DNA of 31,828 bases. Origin: Dimargaris cristalligena (Eukaryota > Kickxellomycota > Dimargaritomycetes > Dimargaritales > Dimargaritaceae). Positions 1 through 11,728 of the stretch are shown here, piece by piece. The notes beneath the pieces are model-generated. The model was not told where the DNA came from. It did not search any database and was given only the letters and a program-made list of their open reading frames with translations. Made by a program: the position numbers and the translations under genes. How positions within the stretch are numbered: position 1 is the first letter of the stretch; each line of letters begins with the position of its first letter. The DNA lies in the NCBI GenBank assembly GCA_027576995.1, contig JANBQC010000224.1, positions 9,432-41,259 of the forward strand, in the 5' to 3' direction.

Positions 1-3000
1 AAAATCGCATGGTTATTCTGAAGGAGAAGGAGGGGCGGTGGGGGCTGTTGGTAAAAACAAGGCTAAACGAGGGCAGGACGGCTATCAATATATACGGTGT
101 GAGTAACAAGGCAAGAGAAACGCGCATGAAGCTCTCAGACAATATAAAACCATTCGAATAGAACAGGGTGGTCGCAATGGTGGAATGTGGTAGCTCAGAG
201 ACATGTTTTTATGAATGGAAGGCGCGCATTCGAGGTATTTGTATTATTAATAGTTTATGGTAACTCTCTCCAATGATGATATTTTTGACCATGGCCAAGT
301 CAGCATGGGTTGGTCTATTCCTGCCAGGCTGACAAGTGCACCATAGTTACCGTGGCCCCCTTGAAAATAAATACCAAAGCATTTATTTTTGAAGTAACTC
401 CCTCGATCCACTACAGTGTAACCATATACCCTTGAATAGCGAATTCATCGACCAGGGGGGGGATTGTTAGGGATGCACGACGAGGAAAAACCCAGCCACG
501 GGCTCCCAAATCTCGGAAGCGTGGATTATGAAGAGAGGAGGGGGGCTACATAGGGAAAGCCCCGTTTAACGAGGTGGGTTACACTTGCCATAATTTGTAT
601 TGGTTATGCTCTAGCCAACCCCATAGTTATATAGTAGAGGGTTTTCCTCATTATCCCTTTTCCCTTTTAAAAAATAATTATCTAATTGGGCAACCACCAT
701 AGCCTAGTTTGGATTCTCGAACATTTTTTATATTCCCGACCAGTGCACCTTTGCACTACTAATATTTGTCACTTTGTTGAAGAGGGTTGCTGTGGCTATG
801 CTATTCGTGGAGAAAGCGGCTCCATAAGACTAAATCTGTACCCCCGACCATTGGAAACGTAGACGCAAGGCCTTTTATCTGGACCCCATCCTCGCCATCT
901 TCATTGCATTTTAGGCACCGGGCAACCACACTAATTTCCCCACCGCCTACCAAAGTAAACTATGGGGCCGATATATACATGGCCTAATATTTTAAATGGT
1001 TGGATATACTTACTTGGATAGATTGAACATACGACTCACGCCATCGTTTAAATGGTTTTGGAAACTCCCTACAGAATACTTTTATCGGTGCAACATACAA
1101 CTCCATACGCTGTCGGGTACTCTTTCAATTATTTATCCTTCTCGTGTATTGTTTTACTTGACCACCCTACACGTTTAAAAAAATTGGGCCTCAAGGGTGG
1201 AAACCGGAGGTGGGGGGAATGGTAAGAGAGGCGAGGGATGACGAAAGAGAGGGGCTATGGCCACCCTAATAATTCATTTTGCGCTTTAGTTGGCCAGGGA
1301 ATAACGCATTATCGAAGGTCCCAGACCAATCTGAGAACCGAAACCCACATAAAGCCAAGTCGGCTACCAAGCTGACCATCACACTGCTAGACACAGCCAC
1401 CGTGGCTATATTGCGAATGAAAAGGGAGCAAAATAGATGATACGACAGGTTAGTAGAAAGAGTAGTCTGGCAGTTACAGGTTTAGTCTTTTCCCTTTTTG
1501 TATTTACTAACTACGATGCCTATATCGCCCGTTCTATCCCACACACGCAGTTTCGCATATGCGCCCTTTCTTGTATTAGCAGCGATTAGTAGCTCCCTTT
1601 TTAAGATACTGGACTTAGGAATGCGGGTAGTGGACACGGCCTCCCTCTTAAGGCAGTTTGGCGTTAATATAGTAAGAACTCGGCGTACAGATATGGAAAC
1701 GTTTAATGGGGTGGAAAGGCTGGTTTCGGGGTGCTGAAACTTGTGCATAATGGTAAACATTGCTGTAGAAATGGGGGAATAATGAACATTGATGTTCTCC
1801 GAAATATTAGCGAAAATAGGATTTTTATAAAAGAATAAATTCCTTTGCAGGATTCTGGCGTAATCTAAATTCAAATAATGGATACTTCACTGGGAGTAAT
1901 GTCCCAATAAAAGAGGTAAAGGTAACACCAAGTTGAATATTGGAGATATTCAGTCCAGCTGTCTAACGCGGCACCTGTTTGACAAGACCAATATCACTTG
2001 TTACAAGTAAATACACCACCTATCTAACCATATACCTTTTTTTATAAAAGTATACAGCTGTGTTGGTTTTCACCCGCATGATGGACTAAACCGTCGGGAA
2101 TATTTCAATGCTTGGTAAATGTAACGCTGTATCAAAATGCAAATCATGCCAACCCACCAAATAGACTCTGGTTGTAATATTAAATATGGGTATTATGAAC
2201 CTTTCCTTGGTGGGAATGGATATCCAGCATTAACAATCAATTACGGTTCGCTGGACGATATTACACTCGTTCATTAGGATGTCGTTTAACCCGCCTGCCG
2301 TCTCCATTATCTTGCACAGCAGGGTGGATTTAGTAGTATTCCTCAACTTACACGGTGCTCTTTGAATGAAGACTAGGCCAAAATTGCGAAGCTTTTCATG
2401 GGTATATTTAATTCGACTCCGTGGAAACCCGAAGACTGCCTACAACCTTGATCAATAAGACATCCTCAACTCAAGTAACCTGAAACACCGCCGGCCTCCG
2501 TTGGATCGGATTTTAAAATTGGTATAATTCGGAAAACCAAACCCGCTGGACCATTTATCGGGGTTTAAAATTCCGGATAACCAATTCTAATCGTCGAATC
2601 ATAGCATCTGCAGCTGCAAGCTGCAGCGGAATTCCGCATTTGGGTTATCCGAATATCCTCCTAATACTCCGACCCCATGTCCCTTCCCTGCTCAAAACTA
2701 AAGATCTCCAGGGCCTACACCGTGGCCGGTGAAAGAATTATAAACAGAGACCTACAAAAACAAGTTGTGTCGGAACTTTGGGAGATTCCAGGTTGAGCTA
2801 GGAATAGCGAGAAATGAATGCGGTGGGTAGGAATATGGTTTTTTAAGGGGTATTATTACAGCCTTCTCATACCCTTTCCAGCACTTGCATTCTTGCGGGA
2901 TGGGCATTAAAAATTTACCACAGATCCTACTCATTATGCTTAGAGGATGCACAATCGGGTATTCTAAACCACTCTCCTTACCTGACCTTTATGGCGGGGT

Positions 3001-5650
3001 TTTCCGCTCGCCGCTTCAGACTGATTTGGTTTATGAAGATAATAATTCTGGAATAACCGACTACAATTCAGCACCTTACTTTTCCCACCTTCTTGGTTTC
3101 TCTCAGTACTTCTTCACAAAATCAATAGTAAAAAAGTAATAATATATAAATCTAGACAACTTCCATAGACCAAATATACTTAGAATAGAAGTGATCCACG
3201 TATCCGCCCTTCAGGTATTGAACCACTTTTTGGCTCTTCTGCAATCTGTTGGGGGAAGAGGCAGGCGTTCACCTTACCAGTTTGGGAGCCTTGTCGAACA
3301 AGGCTACAAAATAATATTATTTGATTCGCTAGAGATGGCCTGTTTCAAACGATTATTTATTCATTTTTATATAAAGATTCGTACGGAAACTGCATTTTGG
3401 GCTACACTAAAAGCTGGGGGGGATTTGTTTACCTGGTAAGTGAAGTGTATTATTCACACAAGCCGACCCAGTCGGATAAGTTTGCTAGTGTATAACGTTA
3501 GTAAATACAAGCACTCTAAGAAACTGTCGGGGATTAGGTGTGTAAAAGAAAGCGATCCGTGTCTGGGGTAGGTAAACGTTGCGTCGATCGTTCGTGTACT
3601 ATGAAGATTGTTGTGTACTGTATCAAACACTTGGCGTGGAAAACAGCATCAGGGAGTTCAACTAAGGCCGATTTGCCGCAGTAGCGATAAGGCGGGTCTT
3701 ATCAAGGCATGAAACAGATGACTTGGTAGTGGGAGGGAAATAATGACACTAGGCGTCCCAGTGATACCGCCCCAGGGTCGTTTGGAATCCAGGTATAACC
3801 CATTCCGGATGGCTTCCAAATGAAAATAAATAAACATGGGCCAACAATGGAATGCCTATTGGGGTTTCCCGCCCCTCTCTCTGAAATAGGAGCACGTAGA
3901 TTGGTGTAAGAGAATAGGAACCCCCTTAGGACTATTATGGGCCTGTGTTTCAGGTGGAGAGTGAGCGGTCTTTGTGTGGACCAAATTCACAATGTGCATG
4001 ATCGACCCTTATTCCCTAAATATTGTTCTTCGCGTGGCCAATTCCCAGGCTTTTGAACTAAAATCGAATGGGGTGACGTGTAGTGGAAACTTAACCATTA
4101 ACTAATTTAGCTGATTGTTTTTACATGTACTACAGTATCTGTCATCATTAAATTATATCGAGTTTTAGTTTTATCCCTTATTACTGGCCTAAGCTTAAGC
4201 GTGGAGGGGACAGTTAAATCAATAATTGGCTGCTAACGCTGGGCTAGGCTGAACTAGGCTTGCTTTGCCTATTTAATTGTTTAATCTTTAGTTTCCGACC
4301 TCTCAAATGCATAGCGCTAAGGCTCGTATATTTCGATCATAAGGGTGGAGTTCAGCCAGGTCAAAGGCAACCCTGCCCAACGATTGCACGATCCCTGGCT
4401 CTCACCAATACACTACAACGTGTGCTATATACCATGTAAATGGTGGTGAATTGCTGGTAAATGTGTAAAGTCAGTGTGGGGGCTGAAATGCCTTCACGGT
4501 TATCCGAACTAAGACTTGATGATCGGCCTAAAATCAACCCTAGAGACGGTGGGTAGGTGGGGGGAGGAGGCTTACTATAGGCTAATGGTACCACGGCCGA
4601 CCCGATACTCGTTTGAGACAACAAATACCTGGGGTTCAAAACACGGGTTGAGGGGGGGGGGAGGCAGGAGGCGGTGTGCTATTATATCCGCCCTTTTGCT
4701 ACCAACCAGCCCTTTTGAGCATTTCGATCACTGAGGGTGGTAGTGTTTAGGCCATTTCCTATGGGAACATGAAGGTCTTCGACACCAATGCTGGTGGTGC
4801 AGTAATGCCCAGTAACGCCCATTTAGATATAGACAAGGACCAAGGCCTCACACCCACTCACTCTCTCCCACAGCGACGAAACTGGCCATGTCGCCTTAGT
4901 CCTACGGGTACCCTCCCATCCCTTTACCCATGACAAAGAATTCGAAACTTTACTAACCACCAGCGGGATTCTCCTAACCCTCCCCGCCCGCTTTTAATGT
5001 ATACTCCAAATTTAAAATGGCGTACTTTCACTACCCACTTTGAGTAAAAACTAGTGTTCATGAAGCGAAACAACATGCTGCAGCTGGAGTGTGCGTGGAA
5101 AAAGAAATAAAGTAATTAGTATTATTATTATTGGCGGCTTCTTTACTCTTCATTTCTAGGCGTAGCTTTAGAATTACATCTTCATTGGAAACTAATAACG
5201 TAGGCAATGGGAGAATGTAAGTGGGTTTCCCGACATGGTGAAGGATCTGGAATGGGAGGGGTTGGCGGAGTCTAGAGCTAGGCTTAGGATGGAATGGGGA
5301 TTTTGTGACAAGTCCAAGAGCTGCCCGAAGGATTTTCACCTGAATCGGCCCTAAATCCCACCCATATGCTAGAGGGGAAAAGGAGAGAGAGGGATTTAAT
5401 CGCGAATGTCGAGCGGATTTCTATCTATACCTCTTCCGCCTTCATGGAGTTCTCTTTCTCACTCTCTTTGCTAGACTGGTTAATGCCAATGGAGCCCCTC
5501 GGGTTAGATACCCACATGCAGACTTAATGCTTAACCGAAATTCTAAAAAAAACACACCTAGTAATGACTAAGCGCAGGATATACAAGGCTATCAGACCTT
5601 TCGTATTTTTTATGAACTCATGTAAGAATACACCTGAAGGAATCGATGGA
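1..5650. other. Long stretch without a supportable gene
   Basis: I see no gene here. Open frames on both strands are short (up to about 130 codons), often lack an ATG, overlap one another on opposite strands, and match no family I recognise. Base composition looks like the other intergenic DNA of the window, without the C-ending codons that mark the real exons. The stretch holds homopolymer G runs (near 456-463 and 4649-4658), a short (ATT)n tract near 5118-5131 and a nested set of palindromes at 2574-2651 listed separately. A weakly expressed or non-coding RNA gene cannot be excluded. Confidence 0.6.
2574..2651. repeat. Nested inverted repeats and palindromes
   Basis: Four symmetric elements sit inside 78 bp. 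The outer arms are CGGATAACC (2574-2582) and its reverse complement GGTTATCCG (2643-2651). Inside is a hairpin with 8-bp arms CTGCAGCT / AGCTGCAG (2608-2615 and 2619-2626) around a 3-base loop. It is followed directly by the 12-bp palindrome GCGGAATTCCGC (2626-2637). No adjacent gene explains it. It could be a protein-binding site, a small hairpin or a remnant of a short inverted-repeat element. Confidence 0.6.
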
Positions 5651-5653
5651 TGG

Positions 5654-5661
5654 TATATAAA
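5654..5661 (+). promoter_or_regulatory. TATA box of the small secreted-peptide gene
   Basis: TATATAAA lies about 375 bp upstream of the start codon of the small secreted-peptide gene. It is followed at once by a 16-bp palindrome and then a pyrimidine-rich stretch suited to a transcription start near 5685-5695. The DNA between this box and the gene has almost no ATG, as expected of a true 5' leader. Confidence 0.6.
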
Positions 5662-5677
5662 GGCGGGTGCACCCGCC
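5662..5677. promoter_or_regulatory. Perfect 16-bp palindrome abutting the TATA box
   Basis: GGCGGGTGCACCCGCC is its own reverse complement over all 16 bases and starts on the base after the TATA box. Its place between TATA box and presumed transcription start suggests an operator-like site for a dimeric regulator. If transcribed it would instead form a hairpin at the very 5' end of the mRNA. Function is inferred; the symmetry is directly visible. Confidence 0.5.
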
Positions 5678-5730
5678 CGTTATTTTCTTTCGTCAGGTTA
5701 TCCTTCATTTACACCTTACGATTTATTCTA

Positions 5731-5742
5731 ATGCAAGCATAG
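5731..5742 (+). promoter_or_regulatory. Minimal upstream ORF (Met-Gln-Ala-stop) in the leader
   Basis: ATG CAA GCA TAG is the only ATG between the presumed transcription start and the main start codon at 6037. The remaining 294 bases of leader contain no ATG at all. A very short upstream ORF of this kind can lower or condition translation of the main frame. No regulatory role is shown by sequence alone. Confidence 0.4.
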
Positions 5743-6012
5743 GCCCAATACCATTGCTACTCCCAACTAGTCTACTCCCCTTAATCATTACCATTACCAT
5801 TATCACTTCATCGTCCACGTCTTCTGCTTACTCATATTTCCTCGACAAACTTACAAAGGTTGACTCAATATCTACCCTTTGTACTACGAATTCATTTTCC
5901 AAGGGCATTCTATACTCCCACCTCCCACCCAATAATCCTACACCACCCACTCTACCGAGCCACTAGCTCCGTACTCACACGCCATCCCCTTAAACCCAAG
6001 CCCGAAAGAGAA

Positions 6013-6032
6013 ATATATATATATATATATAT
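6013..6032. repeat. (AT)10 microsatellite directly before the start codon
   Basis: Ten AT units end 4 bases before the first ATG of the secreted-peptide gene, so the tract would lie in the mRNA leader. Similar TA tracts occur upstream of the glucosylceramide synthase gene and in an intron of the bS6m gene. Confidence 0.85.
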
Positions 6033-6036
6033 CAGA

Positions 6037-6234
6037 ATGATGTCCTTCAACCTCCGCACCATCGCCACCACTGCTCTCGTGGTCTCCACCATGTTGGCCT
6101 GGAACTGCACCCCCGCCCTGGCCAAGCCCGTGGATACCCCTACTGCAACGCTTCCCGCCGGTGCCACGGTAACCATCATTAGCCCGGACGCTACTTACGC
6201 TGCGTACATGTTCGGCTGGAATAACGGTTGGTAA
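6037..6234 (+). CDS. Small secreted peptide precursor (65 aa), no known family
   Basis: A 65-codon frame with a classic signal peptide. After MMSFNLR comes a hydrophobic stretch (about residues 8-22) ending in a signal peptidase site at Ala27-Leu28-Ala29, before Lys30. The predicted mature peptide of 36 residues is rich in Thr, Ala and Pro, has no cysteine, and ends in an aromatic, glycine-rich tail (residues 58-65, MFGWNNGW). There is no Lys-Arg site, so it does not look like a Kex2-processed pheromone precursor. Codons strongly favour C-ending forms, like the window's well-conserved genes, which hints at high expression. Upstream are a TATA box and an ATG-poor leader. Met1 and Met2 are both possible starts. 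I do not recognise the family; a short-range signal, surface coat peptide or effector are all possible. A weak GTAAAC donor overlaps the stop, so an additional exon is conceivable but not supported. Confidence 0.6.
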   Translation: MMSFNLRTIATTALVVSTMLAWNCTPALAKPVDTPTATLPAGATVTIISPDATYAAYMFGWNNGW

Positions 6235-7379
6235 ACTTGGGTACTATCCAAACCCACCACCTATCCGCCAACACGTAGACCCCCGCGCGCACATCCGTCC
6301 GTCTGTCCGACCATCCAGCCTTCTTTAATCATTGACGCCTCGAGTATGATCCGCATACGCCACGTGGAGCTGTTGTACCTTCCTGGTATCCCCTTTGAAC
6401 GATATCATGAATGATACACGATTTTTCTTTTACTTCCTTTAATTTCTTTACTCGAATGTTTAAGTGGTTTTTTTTCACGAAGACGATGGTTGTACTCTAG
6501 TTTTCCAAGAGTATCTCACTTTTTTGAATGGCAATTGCACCTATTGTTCAGTCCCAATATACGTGTTCCTTGTTAAGAACTAAACGGCCTCATCTCACTT
6601 AATGCACCCCCGAAATAAAACTGATTGTTTACAATTACATAACTCCAGGGCCTGCCTTTATCCATTAAGCGTATAGGCATTGATCAAATTGGCGGGGTAT
6701 TGTAATTGTATGTGACACTGGACTAACTCAAAACCCATCACGGGCGGGAGGATGAGAAGATAAGTGAGCAAATGGCATTTTCAGTTTGAAGCGACCAATA
6801 GTCCAACAGACTATTTACTAAGACATTACAGTGTATGTCCCCCACTCATTTTCCCATTAATACACCATTCAATAGCAAATACTACCAAATACCAATGGCT
6901 ACCCCTCTGTTCCCGATGGATATTCAGTTACTAAGTATTACACCAAGGCAGGGCCACAGTTTTACCACGGAACTCTAAAATCACTGTGTTTTAATAACAT
7001 CAATAAAAATATGGGGGAGGGTGTATAAATATAATGTGGATCAGAACCAAATCACTGTTGTAAAAATACACTAAAAACCGGAATGCTTATTTACAGTGTT
7101 GATGAAAGTGTTACCAATATGGCAATGAATTTTAATTGACAAGGAAGAATAGACGGTAATTATTTAGCAGCAGGAATGATGAATGAGGTTCAATAAATAT
7201 CATATATTTCGAGGGAGGGGGCTATATCATAAATTGGCGTGTATGTGTATAAAACAAATGCTGGAAAGGGTGGGGGAGCCATTACATGGATCAAAAACCC
7301 TGCATAGCCAGCCTTCCGGCCTACTGCAATAGCCTCTGAATCCAACATGGACAACTGCTTGATTGGTTCGGCTGGTGCA
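6235..7379. other. Intergenic, no gene seen
   Basis: Lies between the small secreted-peptide gene and the 3' end of the minus-strand YEATS2-like gene, so it should hold two converging 3' ends. It is AT-rich with no long frame and no recognisable RNA gene. Confidence 0.6.
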
Positions 7380-10300
7380 TCATGGTGTATTGGTGCTGTT
7401 TGAAGTGCCCATATTGCGATTAGTCAAGAAGTCATAGTCGTCGGGGTTGGTCAGGCAAGTATGGTAAACATGTAGGGGGAGAAACATGCGAGAGGATGCC
7501 GGCTGTGGGATAGTCTGGTCGGCTGGGTTCAGTTGGGTCTGGCAATTGGTGAGACTTTCGCGAATGAGTTTGCCCAAAAATGCCTTCGTCACCTACGTAA
7601 TACAAAAACAAAAGAGAAAAAAAGAAGAAGTGAGCGAAAAAATAAAACAAAGGTTAGTGTATTCAAGCCTTTACACTGGGATGGCTGAACATACAGGGTT
7701 AATTATCCAATAAATACGCTTGCCCATGTATATCGACACAAAGTGCCATTTGGGTATAGTGTGTCCTTTAAAACTTACTTGCGCCAAGATGGATCCTATT
7801 TCTAAACGTTTTGCCAAAAGCTGGGAGTTGGAATCCGCGAGTTTGTGGTTAGATTCCAGTGTACCTTGACCCGACAATATTGGGTCGTCCACCCCGCCTT
7901 GTCGCGGGGACATTATGCCCGAACCACTCAAACCATAATTAAGGAACGGTCGTAACCTGGACAAGCCCAACGATCCTGTAGCCGAGTACACCCAGTCGAT
8001 GAAGGCGGTATACATGAGCCAAGGCAAAACCTGATCCAGATAAAGCGGTCGGTCGTTGGTGTTCGATGGATTGACCTTCCCTTCGACCATCGGCCGGTGC
8101 GGATCGACCGAAGTAGGAGGTGGAGCTAAGGAAGCCAAAAGGTTGTTCAGAGCTTCCAACCGGGGGAGGTTCATAATACTGTAATATGCGAACACGCGTT
8201 GGCTATCCAGTGCGACCATTGCCTCCAATAAACGGGATGGCGTGCGGGTGCGGTAGTCCCGGAGGTTGGCCAGGGTTGTTAAGGGCTGGGCCAGAGCGGG
8301 CGATGGGGCGAAGGTGAGTGCATCGAGACTGCTGTAATTGGATGACAGATTACCATGGTCTGCCGCTACTGAATCCGGTTGGGCCTCCCCAGCAGCATCT
8401 CTACATTCCCACATGAAGGGGTTGGGTGAAGCCATTATTGCTGGTCGATGTATTCGCGGGGCCCGGCTCAAGGACATGGGATAGCCCTTCGCATTGACAA
8501 TAAACTGGGCATAATATTCGTACCATTGGGTCACTGTTGACAGCACCAAGGGTTGGTTCAGGGACGGATCGGCTTCCGCCGCAGCCGTAAAGAAATCGGC
8601 TACCCGGCCGCATTGACGGCCCTCCAAGTGGGGCAATAAATCAGATAGGCACATGCCGGTACCGCAGAGCCGACAATAGCACTCGTGTTCTATAATTGGT
8701 TCCGGGGTGTTTCTAACTACTTCGCCACCGGCTACTGACGCCTCAGGAGTTGCTGCTGCCGTCTCCGGCAGGGCCAAGGGGTCAATCGTGTCGGGACTAG
8801 GACCGGGACCGAGATCAGCCGAAGCCAATTGAGTATCTTCGGCAGCCTTGAGAGCTTCTCTTTCACGCAATAGTAGTTCGGGTATGGACAGTACCGTATC
8901 GGGCGGAGGTAATGCCGGAGTTAAACCACTCAGGCGACACCACTGCAGAATAGTCCACGTTGATATATCACTCAGGGAAGCCTGCTGATCCTCTTCGATC
9001 CGCATATGCCGTTCGGCCTGGGCCGCTGTCAAACGGATACCCGATGCTACACATGAAGAGCGCCTCCTACTGGACTGGCCGGGTTGGTTCAAAGTCGGGT
9101 TCCCAGACATGCCACCGTTGGCTGTACCGGGGTTTCGTTCCGCCCAAAGTCGACTATATTTCGTAAATTTCTTATGCCAGTTTTTCCCCTGCCACGCTCC
9201 GCGGCGAAGAAAGTCCCGGATACAGCGGGCCCGGCGCCACTCCACCGCTTTCCGCTTACCCAGGGGCCACCGCCAGTATTCGGCTTCACTGGGTGCGGTA
9301 CAAAACGGAAGCCGTCGGTAACCGGTTTCCCATTGGGACCGTTCTGCAGGGGTTAGAATTAAGGGGAACCAGTCGGCCCCCACCATAAGCCAGGGCACGA
9401 CCATGGGTTCCAGCTGTAGAATGTCCTCGGGTGGGGTACGTTTCAGAGTTCGGGAGGGTGGGCCAGTGGCAGTTCCCCGGTGGGGAATATCTTCCAATGA
9501 ACCAGACACATCCAAATTCATTGCATCCCCCGTAGTTCTACTGCCAGCGCCGGATCCACCACCAGCCACCATTCCCCCGGAGCGATTATTAGCGGTGGGG
9601 GTAACGAATTCGGTCTGCCGGTCCAAGCTCAAGTCCACGATTTGTTCTTTACCGGGCACCTGCTCACCGCATTGGGTCTTGTCGAGGGTCAACAAATGAT
9701 CGACATTCACGGGTTTGTTACGCTTGGCGTCCACGAAAAACAGGCGCAGTTTGATCAAGGACTCGCCCCAACCGTAACGGGATATTTGAAATTTAGGCCC
9801 TACGATATCCACCACATCGTTGGGGCGGTACGATTCGTGTAGGAGTACTTGGATCCGCTCGATAAACGTGGATAGAGGGGGTTCGCCATCCGGAGTGGTG
9901 ACGTAAAGCATCCACCGATAGAGACAGTGCTGTCCATTGGGCGGGCGTTGCTTTTTGGGAAGAAATTTGGACACATCCCCCACGAGGATCCGCTTGGGGA
10001 TGTAGAACCGGGATTCGTTGTGCTGGACTCGACCCCGACCCATGAGTTTAGGAAAGGGTACGGGTAAGGATATCCCCGTAGGTGTTTCCGGAGCTGGTGG
10101 TTGGCGCTCGGGCACAGGTAAGGGACGGTCTAATTCATTCCCAAAATTGCCTAATGGGGGGTTATCCTGTGAGGTATCATGCTTAGCACCTGTCCTGGAA
10201 TCGACCTTCCGGTGGGTTTTACTGGGTTTGTTGAGGGCCCGATGGGATACCGCGGGGCCGGATTGAGAGGCCGTAGGGGTCATGGCCGCTGAAGTGGTAC

Positions 10301-11688
10301 CGTCGGTGGGGCTATTACTATCCGAGTCCAGATCAACGTCTTCGTCGAAAACCTTGATACCGGGCTTCTGTTGAATGTATTCAAGCGCGGAATTGATTTG
10401 GGAGCGCTGGTTATCGTTGAGGGCACCACTAGATTGGATGCAACAGAAGTTGGAAAGGCGGACAATTGAAGGAGTGATGGTAAAAAAATACAATAGTGTA
10501 AGTGCAAAATAATCGGGATAAAATATTAGCAACTTATTCGGAGTATATATTTCATATATATATTGGACTAAGGCCACACTCACATACATTCCCGTATATG
10601 GATTGGCCACGCTGTATATATTGTATATAAATGTAGATCTATATAAAGCCGAAAAGGCGGATATCTGTAAAGCCAATAGGCACCGGTTAGACTCTTAAAT
10701 GATGGATGAGATATAACATACTTTCTCATTAGGGCCGAAAGACCGGGGGTCGCTGAATTAGCGGACGGGCGCTGAGTCTGGGGTGCCGCAAAAGCACTGG
10801 CCGATGATAGCCAATTAGGTTGCAACGTCGTTCCAACGACGGTTTCCGCCGGCTGATCCAAGGGTACCCCGCATAGACGCACCGCTTCTTCATGACTAGC
10901 GAATTCCACGCTGTGCCGCAGACGGGTGTGATTTAAAAAGCCCTGAAGGGTGGAAAATTGCTCGCGTTGGCAAGTGGGGCAGACGATTTTAACCACCGAA
11001 CCGTCCATTAAATGAACGACTAGAGGGTCGCCCGCTACCGAGGAAGACTGACCCCCTTTGGAGGTACCCGAAATGGCCCGGGGGTCCCGCTCGTCGTAAT
11101 TGAGGCGTTTGGCCCGACTACGGGCAGTTCGGCGACCGCTGGTCAAGGAAGCACGATCATCGGGCTGAGGCGAGGTTATGCGGCTGGGTTGACGGGTGAC
11201 AGGTTCGGACTGAGGAACCAATCCTGGAATTAGGTGGATGTGGGCATAGCAACGGGAATGGCAGTGATGGCGAGGACGCGTTATTAGAGTAATGGTAGTG
11301 GTGGGGTGGGGGGGGGTATGAATGGCAGTGTATATTCAGTTAGACACACTCATAAACGACTGGTAAAACGAAGCCTAAGTGGTGTGGTGCATGTGAGGGG
11401 GGGGAGGCAGACAGGCGTCCAAGGGAATAGAACCCGAATGAGGGAGGGGGGTATAAGACTAGGAGGGCATAACTTACCTTGGGCTTTCCAACGCTGGTAT
11501 TCCTGCACTGAGCGCTTACTGCGGACAATTTCTTCCTTTATAACAATTATTTCACGCTGCTTGAGGTGGATTTCTAGATCGAACTGGTACCGAATGATAC
11601 GTTCTATTTTCTGACGGAGATCAGGGGGGCTGGCATCGGCCGGTGGGGAGCCCGCGGGTCGGTCGACTGAGCAGGGGGGAGTCGACAT
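7380..11688 (-). CDS. YEATS2-like chromatin protein with C2H2 finger (1191 aa, four exons)
   Basis: Exons on the minus strand: 11688-11478, 11223-10722, 10428-7779 and 7592-7380. Phases match at all three junctions (donors GTAAGT, GTATGT, GTAAGT; introns 254, 293, 186 bp). Residues about 24-70 resemble the helical N-terminus of YEATS2. A C2H2 finger follows (C152, C155, H169, H174) with the FLNHTRLRH signature, like the finger of fungal Ahc1-type proteins. The YEATS domain is at about 377-505: LHESY (434-438) and GWGE (457-460) match the acyl-lysine pocket of YEATS2 (His-x-Ser-Tyr and Trp-Gly). The C-terminal half has a conserved-looking Trp/Arg-rich block and a Cys/His cluster (YCRLCG ... 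HLEGRQC), probably a second zinc site. In animals YEATS2 belongs to the ATAC histone acetyltransferase complex with GCN5; here a nuclear acyl-histone reader with Gcn5 is likely. Family assignment is strong; the last exon and exact ends are less sure. Confidence 0.85.
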
Positions 11689-11720
11689 GCGGGCAGAACG
11701 GGGAGAGGGACCGGTGTATA

Positions 11721-11728
11721 TATTTATA
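11721..11728 (-). promoter_or_regulatory. TATA box of the YEATS2-like gene
   Basis: TATAAATA on the minus strand lies only 33 bp upstream of the start codon at 11688. If used, transcription would begin a few bases before the ATG, giving a very short leader. The first exon has the expected N-terminal family match, so the ATG choice is reasonable. Confidence 0.45.

Noticed and set aside
1482..1874. 130-codon minus-strand frame
   Set aside because: It opens with TTG rather than ATG, overlaps another open frame on the opposite strand, and matches no family; codon use is not like the real exons.
2608..2637. CTGCAG and GAATTC clustered like a vector polylinker
   Set aside because: The surrounding sequence shows no vector backbone and the sites form natural-looking palindromes; a cloning artefact is not supported.
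5667..5966. 99-codon plus-strand frame upstream of the secreted-peptide gene
   Set aside because: It has no ATG start, is low-complexity (Thr/Ile/Ser/Pro) and coincides with the pyrimidine-rich leader.
11296..11410. G-rich runs as possible quadruplexes
   Set aside because: They lie in intron 1 of the YEATS2-like gene; G-run spacing is irregular and homopolymer runs are common throughout the intergenic DNA here.
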